DNA of 64,000 bases from NCBI GenBank assembly GCA_024235175.1, contig JACKMX010000009.1:1-64000 (forward strand), read 5' to 3'. The position numbers and the translations under genes were made by a program. The notes under the pieces are model-generated. The model saw nothing but the letters and a program-made list of their open reading frames with translations, did not search any database and had not been told where the DNA came from. Below, one piece after another: positions 35,936-45,194 of the stretch; within the stretch, counting starts at the first letter, position 1; the number at the start of each line of letters is the position of its first letter. Source of the stretch: Chromatiaceae bacterium. GTDB lineage: Bacteria > Pseudomonadota > Gammaproteobacteria > Chromatiales > Chromatiaceae.

Positions 35936-37795
35936 TCAGGGCCCGTCTGTCGTTCTTATCGCCTGCACTTCGAGTGCATGTCCCCGTGGCCAGGAGAAAC
36001 CGCGTGTCATACTCGTGCGTCCTGCGCGCACGATCACCCTACCGCTTTCTCCCTCGGGATGAGCATCTGCACTCAGCACCACGCGACGTGCAGCATACGT
36101 CCTGCCTGCCAGCATGGTCAGGGGCCGGATCTCCCGTTCGGATGCGCGGGGAGTGAACTGGTAGATTCCCTGCCGGGCGTAGGCAACAACCCGATCATCG
36201 TGGAAAAGCATGCCATCCGTATCGTAGTCAGCCGGCAGATCCACCGCCCGACAGAGCGAGAATTTCGCTGGACAGAGGTGACCCTTGGTTATCAGATAGG
36301 CTCCGCCCGCGGGATCGAAAAATATTTTACCGGGTCCGGCATCAGGTACTGCAAGAATCCGACGCAGTTTGGCGTCATCACCGGTGCTGCGCCAGTCGAT
36401 CTCGACAAGATAGCCGCCCAGCACGGCAAACAGGCGTCCGGTTGCAGGATTGAATCTTGGAGGTGCCCCAATTTTTCCCTCGAACTGAAACAGAAATTCC
36501 GGAGGCCGGAAGATGCCTGAACCGGGGCGATTCTCGGCCACTTGGAATAGCTGAATCCTGCCTTCGTCGCTGGTGTTCGCGGCCATTGCAAGATAATGGA
36601 TCACGCGTCTTTCGACCGTCTCAGTGTGCACGGCGGGGCGGAACAACTCTGCAAACAACATCGTTGCGCCACTCTTTCGATCCGTGAATTCGACTCCGGG
36701 GTAGCTCTCCCCGGTATCTGTCCTGATCCGGCCCAACTCGATCCGCCTGCCCTGGGTTGTGTCGAGACTTCCGAGAATGAAAGCCTGATTTCCGTCCAGA
36801 CTGAGCGCGATCGGGGCTATGCTGTCGTAATTCTTTTCCGTAACCCAGATTTTTTCCATTTGAGCGTTGTAACCAACGATCGCACCGGGCTCCCGGGCCT
36901 CTCTGGTGTCGCGGAAGTAAATTGCACCATCGGCACCTGCGGCTGGTGTATTTCCGTTTTGCAGAGCGACCTCTTTAGAGTCTCTTCCGAGACAGCCCTG
37001 AATCCTGGACAGATAGTCGTAGTCGCACGACATTACCATGCCGGTGCCGACGATGTTCGTCCTGCCCAGATCCGTGCCCGCTGCGAAGCTTCCGCCTGGA
37101 AGGGGGGGAGGGATAGCGACACCGGACACGGCGCCATAGGGTGATACCTTCATAAGCTTGGGCACTCCATCACTCTCGCCGGCAACGATGACTGATGCTC
37201 CATCGTCATAGGCGTTGGTCAGGAATGTGAGACTGTCCCGAACGAGCAGCGGCGAAGTGGCGTATGCCGGAGGCTCGGTTTCGGGGGCGGACCAGGGGAG
37301 CTGCGGTGCCTCGGGGGTGTCGTAGCGCAATGAAACCCTTGGTCTGTACCGGGCCTCGGCCAGGCCGCCGTAATAGGTCCGGTCCGAAGCCGGTGAGGCT
37401 GTCGTTATTTTTATCTTGAGCGCGCCTCTGGCGAGAGCGTCGCAAGCCTCAGGTCTGAGCTGGATCGCCACGCGACCCAGGGGCCGTTCTTCCACCGTGC
37501 CCAAGCCCATCTGCCTCTCATCGATATAGACATCGAGATCCTGTCCGGTGTGTGGTCCCGGCGTCTCGTCGGCGACAAGGTGCAACTCACACGAATTGAT
37601 CTTTGCGTTCGATGGCAGCGGAAGAAGTCCATGCCTGAATTCAAGGGTATGACTGCCTTTGTCGTCATCCGGTGTGATGCGAAATGTCTTGCTGATATCG
37701 GAATAGAGGTAGACGCGTGTCGCATCGGCTGCAGCGGATTGCACCGACAGGCACAGCAGAAGTATGGCAGAAGCGCCCTGAATTCGTTGCAGCAT
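35936..37795 (-). CDS. Secreted propeller-like protein of unknown function
   Basis: This 619-residue protein starts at the ATG at 37795, preceded by GGAGGTC; the frame extends upstream to 37930 without a ribosome-binding site. A signal peptide (ILLLCLSVQSAAADA) leads into a domain of about 150 residues with a beta-sandwich-like pattern and conserved cysteines (INSCELHLVADE, RPEACDALA). The rest shows recurring short blocks such as GADGAIYFRD, DGNQAFILGSL and GRLFAVLGGYLVEIDW, consistent with a beta-propeller in the outer compartment. No catalytic motif was recognised. It lies 31 bases downstream of the Kelch-type gene. Confidence 0.55.
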   Translation of the reverse strand: MLQRIQGASAILLLCLSVQSAAADATRVYLYSDISKTFRITPDDDKGSHTLEFRHGLLPLPSNAKINSCELHLVADETPGPHTGQDLDVYIDERQMGLGTVEERPLGRVAIQLRPEACDALARGALKIKITTASPASDRTYYGGLAEARYRPRVSLRYDTPEAPQLPWSAPETEPPAYATSPLLVRDSLTFLTNAYDDGASVIVAGESDGVPKLMKVSPYGAVSGVAIPPPLPGGSFAAGTDLGRTNIVGTGMVMSCDYDYLSRIQGCLGRDSKEVALQNGNTPAAGADGAIYFRDTREAREPGAIVGYNAQMEKIWVTEKNYDSIAPIALSLDGNQAFILGSLDTTQGRRIELGRIRTDTGESYPGVEFTDRKSGATMLFAELFRPAVHTETVERRVIHYLAMAANTSDEGRIQLFQVAENRPGSGIFRPPEFLFQFEGKIGAPPRFNPATGRLFAVLGGYLVEIDWRSTGDDAKLRRILAVPDAGPGKIFFDPAGGAYLITKGHLCPAKFSLCRAVDLPADYDTDGMLFHDDRVVAYARQGIYQFTPRASEREIRPLTMLAGRTYAARRVVLSADAHPEGESGRVIVRAGRTSMTRGFSWPRGHALEVQAIRTTDGP

Positions 37796-37826
37796 GTCAG
37801 GACCTCCTCTGGATCGACTTGACACT

Positions 37827-39494
37827 CTATTCACTGACGAATACCTCCAAAGGTTCCCGCCGCCATCGACGTTTGCCTGGCGTATTTGCATGCATGCGCC
37901 GTGCGAACGCACAGCCCCTGAAGGCAACACAGGAGATGTGGTGCGGTGCTATAATCCACTCTTCATCATCGTCGATGCGGTTTGCGTCCAGAGAGAGCCA
38001 GGAGTCTTCGGTGCGGGTCACCCTTTTCAGCCGTGCGCTGACCGGCTGGATACTTTTCTGTCGGGATCCTGTGCCGACCGCCGCCAGGCCAAGGAGCTGG
38101 TCTCCCTTCAACCTGCATATTCCTGACCCGATCGCTCCTTGACACCAGTACCCTGCATCAGCGACCGGTCGTGACTCCCAGGCAGCATTTTTGTCAACTT
38201 TGCGCGACCAGATGTCGCCAAGTGGCGCGCCGTTGATCGTGCGCACGCCGCCAGCAATCCAGACTTCCCCCTGGCGCACGGCGGCGCCGGGCATGCAACG
38301 CGCTCCCCACTTCACTTCTGAGGTGACCGATCGGGCTTCGGCACCCTGTGGCGAAAGGTCGAGAGCAACCGTATCATTCAGCGGGCCGAATTTTCCGAGC
38401 CCACCCAGAATCCAGGCCTGACGCTCACCGGTGACAACGGCGGCATGGCCCATACGTGCCTCGAATTCACCCGTAACCTGCAACCGTGTCCAGCCAGCGG
38501 CCGGATCGCGTAGATTGAAGCAGAAAACTTCCGCCGATTTCAGGTCCTGATCAACCATACTTCCGCCGATCAGATAGAGGTGATCGCCCAGCCTGATCCC
38601 TGGCGATGTCTCCATGTAATCAGGCAGCGCACCACCAACTTTCTCCCAGTCGACCAGTCCGTCTCTGGACCGGTACAAAGCCAACGCCGATTTTTTATCG
38701 CCATCGATCAGGATCGCGTAGAGCCAGTCAGCATACGCATCGCCGCTGTCGAACAATACGGCGGGGAATCTTTTTTCCGGCATATCGATCCTGTTCCACC
38801 CGGGTTTCAGAACCTTGACATCAAGCTCCAGCTCGTCAACACGCCCGGAGTCTTCATCGATTGCTTTCAGGATAAATCTTGCGGTCTCGCTGACTTCGAC
38901 CCGCATGAAGTTATCGCCACTTTCAGTCACCTGCGTATGCGGGGGCTGATTAATCGTTGTGCGCGCCGAAGACTCCCAACTCAGCAGCACACTCCCTGCG
39001 CCGATCAGCACATCTGGAGATGCGCGGAAAGAGCCGATCAAATCCTCCCCGAGTTTGCGCACAGCGATCTTTTCCGTATTTTGCTTCACCTCCTGGCCGA
39101 CCTGATAATAGGCTTGAACCGAGATCTCAGCCTGCCCCACTTCGGCATTGCACTTGATATTCTCGATGTCGACCGCGATTTCGAGTTCTCCCCCCACCCC
39201 AATGCCGTCAACACCGTCACCCAGCCAGCCACTACGGCAGCCGTCACTTTCCTCGCCCCGGAAATCTTCGTGCGAACTATGCATACCGGGATAGGAGACC
39301 CTGGCGCGGATTTCGCGGGCATCAGCCTGATCCCGCACCAGGCCCGACTCTCCCACCGGGATCTCCATCTTCAGCCAGACCGGTCCGTCATTGTGGATCC
39401 TTATCCTGAACGGGATGCGGTTCCGGCTCTGTGCCTGATCGCCGACTATGATGGTTGGCTCTTCGGCCGAGATGCACAGTTGGAACTCACTCAT
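37827..39494 (-). CDS. Kelch-repeat-like beta-propeller protein
   Basis: This 555-residue protein has no signal peptide. The first 230 residues look beta-rich and immunoglobulin-like (RIHNDGPVWLKMEIPVG; KLGEDLIGSFRASP). The remainder has Kelch-like blades: GDHLYLIGGSMVDQDLKSAEVF, where double-glycine is followed by hydrophobic and Trp positions, then RQAWILGGLGKFGPLNDTVAL and GEVWIAGGVRTINGAPLGDIW. Kelch propellers usually bind protein or sugar. It overlaps the upstream 1,159-residue gene by eight bases. The absence of an export signal, unlike its two downstream neighbours, suggests cytoplasmic assembly or a non-Sec export route; this is inference. Confidence 0.55.
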   Translation of the reverse strand: MSEFQLCISAEEPTIIVGDQAQSRNRIPFRIRIHNDGPVWLKMEIPVGESGLVRDQADAREIRARVSYPGMHSSHEDFRGEESDGCRSGWLGDGVDGIGVGGELEIAVDIENIKCNAEVGQAEISVQAYYQVGQEVKQNTEKIAVRKLGEDLIGSFRASPDVLIGAGSVLLSWESSARTTINQPPHTQVTESGDNFMRVEVSETARFILKAIDEDSGRVDELELDVKVLKPGWNRIDMPEKRFPAVLFDSGDAYADWLYAILIDGDKKSALALYRSRDGLVDWEKVGGALPDYMETSPGIRLGDHLYLIGGSMVDQDLKSAEVFCFNLRDPAAGWTRLQVTGEFEARMGHAAVVTGERQAWILGGLGKFGPLNDTVALDLSPQGAEARSVTSEVKWGARCMPGAAVRQGEVWIAGGVRTINGAPLGDIWSRKVDKNAAWESRPVADAGYWCQGAIGSGICRLKGDQLLGLAAVGTGSRQKSIQPVSARLKRVTRTEDSWLSLDANRIDDDEEWIIAPHHISCVAFRGCAFARRMHANTPGKRRWRREPLEVFVSE

Positions 39495-42400
39495 CCTGCT
39501 CTCCTTTCACCTGTGAGGGAGGGGTTCGCTGCAGACGCAGCCAACCTTCGCTCAATATCTGCTCACTGTCGAACAGCACAGCGTCGCCAACCGATCGCAC
39601 CGGTAACCAGTCAATCAGGGGACCGGTGGCGAAAGACCACTTGCCGAAAGCATCCGAAGGACGAGGCATATCGAGCATATCCTTCTCCGCATGCCCTGCT
39701 ATAACCGGGGCGACCCTTATATAGTGATCCCGAAGCTGTGCACTCTCCTGCAAAGCGACCTGCTCCAGCTCAGTATGTGTTTTGGGCAGCAATTCCGTTT
39801 TGGCATGAACCCGCGAACCCGCCTGCATGAGTAGAATCAGAGGTTCCGGCGTACCGTCCAGCTTGACTGACACCGTTTCATCGTAGCGAATTCGCGAATT
39901 GGGACCGAGCCTCATGGGTGCTCCCGAGCGCGCAATGAGATGATCATCGTATATCACCCCGAGCAGTCCATCGCGGGCTTCGCTGCTGTCCCCGAGGATG
40001 ACCTCTGTGCTCTCCTGCCCGATCTCCCCCGTATCGAAACGTGCACTACCACCCGCAATCACACAGCGCCCATGCGGAAGGCCGAAAAGTTCAAGCGACA
40101 GTTGTGCACGAACGACAGCGAGCGGTCGACCGACAAGGACCCCAAGGGAGGGATCTTCACCGGTTGGGCGATCTACGGTACTGGCCAGCACGAAATCGCT
40201 CAGTTCGAGAAATGCCTGTCCCTCGTCCGCACTGAACTCTGTGAGAAGCAGGACAAACTGCCTGAGCACCTCGTCGGCGATGTTTCCGGCCAGGAGCGTC
40301 GTACCCGGCTTTGGCCGCCATTTGAAGGTGACCCTGGACTGGATCGTCTTCTTACCCGGTGACGGGAGTACGCTTTCGAGCGTCCCCAGCGCCGCACCGT
40401 CGAACGCGAAGATATCAAAGCTTTTCTGCAAGTAGTTGGGAACAACCCACCCATGTACCGGCGAGGATCCTCTGCCCTCTCTTCCCAACCATGACAATTC
40501 AAGTCTTGCCGGCTGCAGCAGCGCTCGCTCCAATACCAGGTCGTGACCGCCATCCGCAGGTCCGGCGGCGGCTGCAACGGCGACGTTGACACCCTTTGCG
40601 GTATCCCTGGACAGGACCTGCGTCTGTCGACCGAATGCATCGACAAGATGCAGGGAGTGCAGTCTCAGCCCCCCTTCGCGGAAGGGGTGAAAAGGGAAGT
40701 TGGGCAAGTGGAGGGTGGGCTGTGGCAGACGCCCCAGAGCGTCCCACACTGCCGTATCGATTTCGTCTTTGACAGGATCCACAGGCGGCACGAACAGACC
40801 CAGAGTGGTGCTTTGGAGCAGTTCATTGAAGCCGGCAAACGGTGCGCCAAGGACTCGTGCGGTTTCTATTCTCGAAAACGAAACTTCCTGTCGGTTGCCG
40901 GCTTCGCCGGTGAATCTGTGAAGGTTGGCTGCAAGTTTTTCGCCCGAGATTACCGACAGGGGCACGGCGCCCTGCAGGTAGGCGTGCCGATCAGCGATGC
41001 CCGAATATCCGGCTGGCATCCAGCGCACCTGCCATTTAAGAAAAACCGGCATCCCGGCCGTTGTGTCGCGATCCCAATGCGTTACCGCTCCCGGGTCCGG
41101 CGGGGTACCGGTCCAGCTCATTCTATGTAGATCATGTGCTGCCTCACTGTTAAGGCTTTCGACCAGCCGGCCCAGGAGTTCCCGCTGTTCCATCGTGCTC
41201 CCCGTGCCGATCCAGCCAGTCGCAGTGTGATCAAGACACCTCAGTTCCCGAGCGAGCAGAGTGAGGCAGCCAGCCAGATCCGGTCCGACAAGTGATGGGT
41301 CGACATTCGCAGCTGGAAGATCCGCTTCAAACCATTTGCGATCAACAGGTCCCAAGAGCTCGAGGCCGGAAATCACATCCCGCAGCATACGGCATCGCAG
41401 CAGCTCAGTCTGGCCTTCATCACGGATTGGCCTTTTCGGCCTGGAACGATCCCGGCGCGTGGGGTCTTGGTCGTCGATTACCACATAAGGATCTTTGGGC
41501 GTCAGGAAATGACCGGCCACCACATCTGTCAAGTCAAGGTCCGGATTGCGTTCGAGTGCAGCGTCCAACTCCATTTTTGTTTTGTCCAGGTCTCGCGCAG
41601 CCTGTAACGCGCTTACCGTGACCAACTCCACTGCGCTAAGCGCTTCTTCGATCACACTCCTGTGCGGACGACTCATCGGGGGGCCAGTCTGGAGGGCAGC
41701 CCAAGCGGACCAGGCCCCAAACAGGCGTTTGCGTGCTCCTTCCAGGTCACGCAGGTGGCGGTCCAGGATCAGCTGTTGTTCATTGAGGTTCATCAGCAGG
41801 GAAGAGAGCCCTGCCGGAAGAGCTCCGCCCTCTGGGTTTTCTGCTCCCTCCTTTCGCCCAATCTGCCATCTTGCCCCACCGGGCAGTGGGCTGAACCTTT
41901 GTCTCAGTATGAGCTCATCGAGCTCCCGCAGTTTTCCAACCTGTCCCGCCTGGTCATGGAAGAAGGCACAGAGCACCCGCTCAAGGTCTGGGTCAGGGTC
42001 CTGCCCTATGCGCAGCGCAGCAACGAAAGCCTCGGCAGCTGATCCGCCGATGGCGATATTCGGCAACTTGGCCGGGGCGCCGCTCATTTTTTTGAGTGTT
42101 ACATCGGCCATAGTGAGCCCGGTCACACCGCCATGGAGGAGAACCCCGTCGGGGGGAGTCTCCCGGTCTATCTGGGGATAGTGCCAGGATAGATTAGCCA
42201 TCCTGTCTGCGATCGACGTATCGGAACTCTTGCCTCCTTTTTGTGCGGCGGTCAGCAGGTCGCACGCTGGATCGGAATACCAGCCCGCGACAAGGTAGGA
42301 GAGACTGGCATCCTCGTGCACACCCGCAAGATCATCGTGGAAACCGAGGATATTGCGACAGGCCGGGTAGTAGTGAGAGAAGGTGAGATCCCCCCAGCCG

Positions 42401-42966
42401 GATGCGGTAAGCGCGAAGCGGTAGTGCGGATGTGTCTCCTCCCAGACTGGTTTCTCCGACGGCCCGCGATCCTCCAAGCGGGCAGATAGATCGATCGACC
42501 GCCCCACATAACCGCAACGCGCGGTTCCCAGGCCGGGCTGCGGTGCTGCCGATCCCCCGATGAAAGGGAACGGTGTCCCACACTCCTCATGCTTGTCCGA
42601 CAAATAGTCGCTCTCTATCAGCCAGGCCCGGATAGCGGGTTCGCCGGCGGCGTATTGCGACCGGCCGTCGGTCTCGATGCGAAGCACGATCCATCTGTTC
42701 GGAATGAAAGCCTGCTCGCCTTTTTCATCATCCTCGCCGAAACTCGTGGTCAGTACTGCCTGGGGAAGCGCCCAGTGAAGGTGTATACCCGGCTGGAGCT
42801 GGGGCAAAGGCTCACGCTCGAAGGGCAGAAATTTTTGTGGCTGGCGATACCAGTTCCTGAATCCGTCCTCGGATCGGGGCACCGGCGCGAGATCGGGTGG
42901 CCTGTGCCCCATATCTCCGACCGGCACCGCGAGCAGGTTCATCGGCACGAGAAGGGGTGACTTCAT
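39487..42966 (-). CDS. Very large protein of unknown function (1,159 residues)
   Basis: No family was recognised. The protein starts MKSPLLVPMNLLAVPVGD, has no signal peptide or transmembrane helix, and contains a striking GIHLHWALPQAV segment at about residues 60-71, followed by PNRWIVLR and WLIESDYLSD motifs that look conserved in kind. A helical region (about 440-560) separates an N-terminal and a C-terminal beta-rich part. Charged, non-repetitive sequence and intact length argue for a real gene. The ATG at 42966 overlaps the TGA of the preceding gene (ATGA), and it overlaps the Kelch gene by eight bases at its end, so it belongs to the same coupled operon. The function is unknown. Confidence 0.6.
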   Translation of the reverse strand: MKSPLLVPMNLLAVPVGDMGHRPPDLAPVPRSEDGFRNWYRQPQKFLPFEREPLPQLQPGIHLHWALPQAVLTTSFGEDDEKGEQAFIPNRWIVLRIETDGRSQYAAGEPAIRAWLIESDYLSDKHEECGTPFPFIGGSAAPQPGLGTARCGYVGRSIDLSARLEDRGPSEKPVWEETHPHYRFALTASGWGDLTFSHYYPACRNILGFHDDLAGVHEDASLSYLVAGWYSDPACDLLTAAQKGGKSSDTSIADRMANLSWHYPQIDRETPPDGVLLHGGVTGLTMADVTLKKMSGAPAKLPNIAIGGSAAEAFVAALRIGQDPDPDLERVLCAFFHDQAGQVGKLRELDELILRQRFSPLPGGARWQIGRKEGAENPEGGALPAGLSSLLMNLNEQQLILDRHLRDLEGARKRLFGAWSAWAALQTGPPMSRPHRSVIEEALSAVELVTVSALQAARDLDKTKMELDAALERNPDLDLTDVVAGHFLTPKDPYVVIDDQDPTRRDRSRPKRPIRDEGQTELLRCRMLRDVISGLELLGPVDRKWFEADLPAANVDPSLVGPDLAGCLTLLARELRCLDHTATGWIGTGSTMEQRELLGRLVESLNSEAAHDLHRMSWTGTPPDPGAVTHWDRDTTAGMPVFLKWQVRWMPAGYSGIADRHAYLQGAVPLSVISGEKLAANLHRFTGEAGNRQEVSFSRIETARVLGAPFAGFNELLQSTTLGLFVPPVDPVKDEIDTAVWDALGRLPQPTLHLPNFPFHPFREGGLRLHSLHLVDAFGRQTQVLSRDTAKGVNVAVAAAAGPADGGHDLVLERALLQPARLELSWLGREGRGSSPVHGWVVPNYLQKSFDIFAFDGAALGTLESVLPSPGKKTIQSRVTFKWRPKPGTTLLAGNIADEVLRQFVLLLTEFSADEGQAFLELSDFVLASTVDRPTGEDPSLGVLVGRPLAVVRAQLSLELFGLPHGRCVIAGGSARFDTGEIGQESTEVILGDSSEARDGLLGVIYDDHLIARSGAPMRLGPNSRIRYDETVSVKLDGTPEPLILLMQAGSRVHAKTELLPKTHTELEQVALQESAQLRDHYIRVAPVIAGHAEKDMLDMPRPSDAFGKWSFATGPLIDWLPVRSVGDAVLFDSEQILSEGWLRLQRTPPSQVKGEQDE

Positions 42967-45194
42967 CGGCTGCCCCTCTCTTCAGGAGGCCTGAATATCA
43001 CTTTTGTGGGAGACTCAATCATCTGATACGCGAATTCGGCTGAACTCCCCTTGACCCCGGGCATACTGGCCGCAAGCGCGGCGATCTGGACTGCCCGGCT
43101 GTTCCCGCGAACCGGTACGGCGATCGGATTCGTGTATTCTCTTACCCCTTTTTTTTCAATTCGCAGCTTTTTTTTGTACAGGTCATCGTCTTGGAACACG
43201 CCAAAATGGATCGCCTCCGACGGTTGCTTGATCTGGAGCCTGGAGATTTCACCATTATAGATACAGAGCAGCAGGTCGGGGGCAAGTCGATCCATCCTGA
43301 GAATGGCAAGTTCTTCCGGATTTTCTTTGCCAGCAGTCCATGCGGTGGATTCCAGTCCAATCCACTCCTCGACTGCGTCCGAGCGCAGCAGAAACCCGGT
43401 GATTGGCCACTTCAGTTCGGCCTTTCCCTTTTCCTTCTTTGCTGGCGTCCCCAAGCCTCGACGCTTATCGGCAGCCGCTTTGGCGTTGGCGCGAAGACCT
43501 TCAGCGATCCGGCATGAAGCCTCGAAAAAGCGTGTCCTCAGGATTTGATCGACCAGTTCATCCGCCTGACTGTTACGTGCAACGCTGCAGGCTCCCTGCA
43601 GAAAGCAGCTGATCCAGTCGGGGTCGAGATAGAAAAAGCGTATGCTTCCACGCTTCAGCATCATCTCGTTAGGTACGAGATAGGATAGTGGTACACCATA
43701 GAGCAATAGAGCCTCACCAAGCCAGTCGTGCAACGTCACTGGCAACTCAGGGGGAAATTCTCCATCCGATTTCGCAGCTGGTGCTGCAGGAATATAGCCA
43801 GCCCGCGCGAGGGCATCTAGGTAATGGTCCGCCAGGCCCCTTTCGCCACTCGTGGGAAGCACGTTCAATAGTTCATCACGGGTCTCATCATCACCGATTT
43901 CTTTGGCGATCGTGCTCGCGTTGGTCCTTTTCAGCCAGGTTCCAAAAGCCTCGCGGTAGCTGCCCAGCGCCTTGCAGAACGCCTGATCCTGAAGGGCAAG
44001 CAGCCGTCCGAGCTCCCAGGCAGCGGCGTAGGAAGCATTGAACATGCCTGTGCCGCGGTCGAATACAAGCGCCGCATCCGCCGTCGAAATGTGGTCGTAT
44101 GAGCCTCTCAGGGATTTTCTGACGGGTGAAAGCGGACCGCGATACCAGCTGATCCCTGTCTCACCTGTCCGGAAATGGTGTTCCAGCGGAGCGAAACCCT
44201 GCCCAAGTGCGCCTCGCACCGGCTTATCAATACCCTCGGACAGTTTCGTGGGAATGATGAATGGTTGTTCATCATCGAGCGCCGTCATGAATCCCTTAAA
44301 GTCATTTCGGCCCTGACAGTGAAATTCCCAGCTGGCCAGGACCAGCAGACGGCACATCTTTCCCTGGCGTGCGTCTGTCCAGTCCTCCACCTTTGCTTCA
44401 ACAGAGTCAGCAGCGTCATTCGCATGTGAGTCGAAGAATTCTTCCCATCCCTCGATCGAAACGAGATGGACGGTATTACGTATGCCCCAGTCCTTTTCCC
44501 CTTTCGGCACCTTGGCGGTTTCCGGCATTCTGTTGCAGACCACCACGGAGAAAAACCCGTCTTTGAGAAGTGACCAAGTCTCTTTGCCATCGGTAGAGAC
44601 TTCACGGACATGCGCGAGGTAATCGAGGTCCTGACAACGTGGCATGACCCGGCTGAACAGTTTCACCGGAAGATCGAGGGTTCGGCAGGGATCCGAGGCA
44701 CTCTCGTATTCTTCGAGTGTCAAATCCGGCAGGATTATCCTCTCTTCCTGTCCGACTAGATCGCCCACTGTTCCGAACGCCGGCTTGATCATACTGCCGG
44801 ACTCACCCCCTTCCCCTTCGCTCAGCAGGATGAGCGCAAGCCAGGGATCCCTTTGGTTCGCATTGGTTACAAATTCCTTCCGTTTCAGAGTGCGCTCCCA
44901 CGGCAGTGTGCGGCGATCGAAGACGATATGCGGAAGTACGCCGGCGTAATTGCCGATTCCGCCTGGCGGCGGATAGCAGGAATAGGCCTCATCCCCCGTG
45001 AGTGAGAACCGTGGCGCAGCTACCTGAAACGATTTTTCGGGAGTGTGCATCGTCTCGAGATGCTGCAGGCTGTCAAGATTATCCTCAGGGCCGCCCGCAT
45101 GCAGTTCGGGATTTGCCTTCACCGTGTAAGTACCGCTCTCCAGAGCAGGCAGACAGTGATCGTAGAAGGTGATGGTACCATCACCCCGTTTCAT
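42963..45194 (-). CDS. Large protein of unknown function (743 residues)
   Basis: No family was recognised. The sequence has no signal peptide and no membrane segment. Landmarks are RDPWLALILLSEGE (about residue 115), a WELGRLLALQDQAFCKAL helix (about 390) and LLYGVPLSYLVPNEMML followed by GSIRFFYLDPDWISCFLQGA (about 490-530), which reads like a structured core. A Lys-rich low-complexity linker (PAKKEKGKAELKW) follows near residue 590. It starts at an ATGA overlap with the DUF6603-like gene and ends in an ATGA overlap with the 1,159-residue gene. The three large genes thus appear to be made together, perhaps as subunits of one assembly; that is inference. Confidence 0.6.
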   Translation of the reverse strand: MKRGDGTITFYDHCLPALESGTYTVKANPELHAGGPEDNLDSLQHLETMHTPEKSFQVAAPRFSLTGDEAYSCYPPPGGIGNYAGVLPHIVFDRRTLPWERTLKRKEFVTNANQRDPWLALILLSEGEGGESGSMIKPAFGTVGDLVGQEERIILPDLTLEEYESASDPCRTLDLPVKLFSRVMPRCQDLDYLAHVREVSTDGKETWSLLKDGFFSVVVCNRMPETAKVPKGEKDWGIRNTVHLVSIEGWEEFFDSHANDAADSVEAKVEDWTDARQGKMCRLLVLASWEFHCQGRNDFKGFMTALDDEQPFIIPTKLSEGIDKPVRGALGQGFAPLEHHFRTGETGISWYRGPLSPVRKSLRGSYDHISTADAALVFDRGTGMFNASYAAAWELGRLLALQDQAFCKALGSYREAFGTWLKRTNASTIAKEIGDDETRDELLNVLPTSGERGLADHYLDALARAGYIPAAPAAKSDGEFPPELPVTLHDWLGEALLLYGVPLSYLVPNEMMLKRGSIRFFYLDPDWISCFLQGACSVARNSQADELVDQILRTRFFEASCRIAEGLRANAKAAADKRRGLGTPAKKEKGKAELKWPITGFLLRSDAVEEWIGLESTAWTAGKENPEELAILRMDRLAPDLLLCIYNGEISRLQIKQPSEAIHFGVFQDDDLYKKKLRIEKKGVREYTNPIAVPVRGNSRAVQIAALAASMPGVKGSSAEFAYQMIESPTKVIFRPPEERGSR

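Noticed and set aside
38580..39704. A 374-codon plus-strand frame opposite the Kelch-type gene
   Set aside because: The minus-strand genes here are continuous, overlapping and show propeller repeats; the plus frame spans two of them and has no features.
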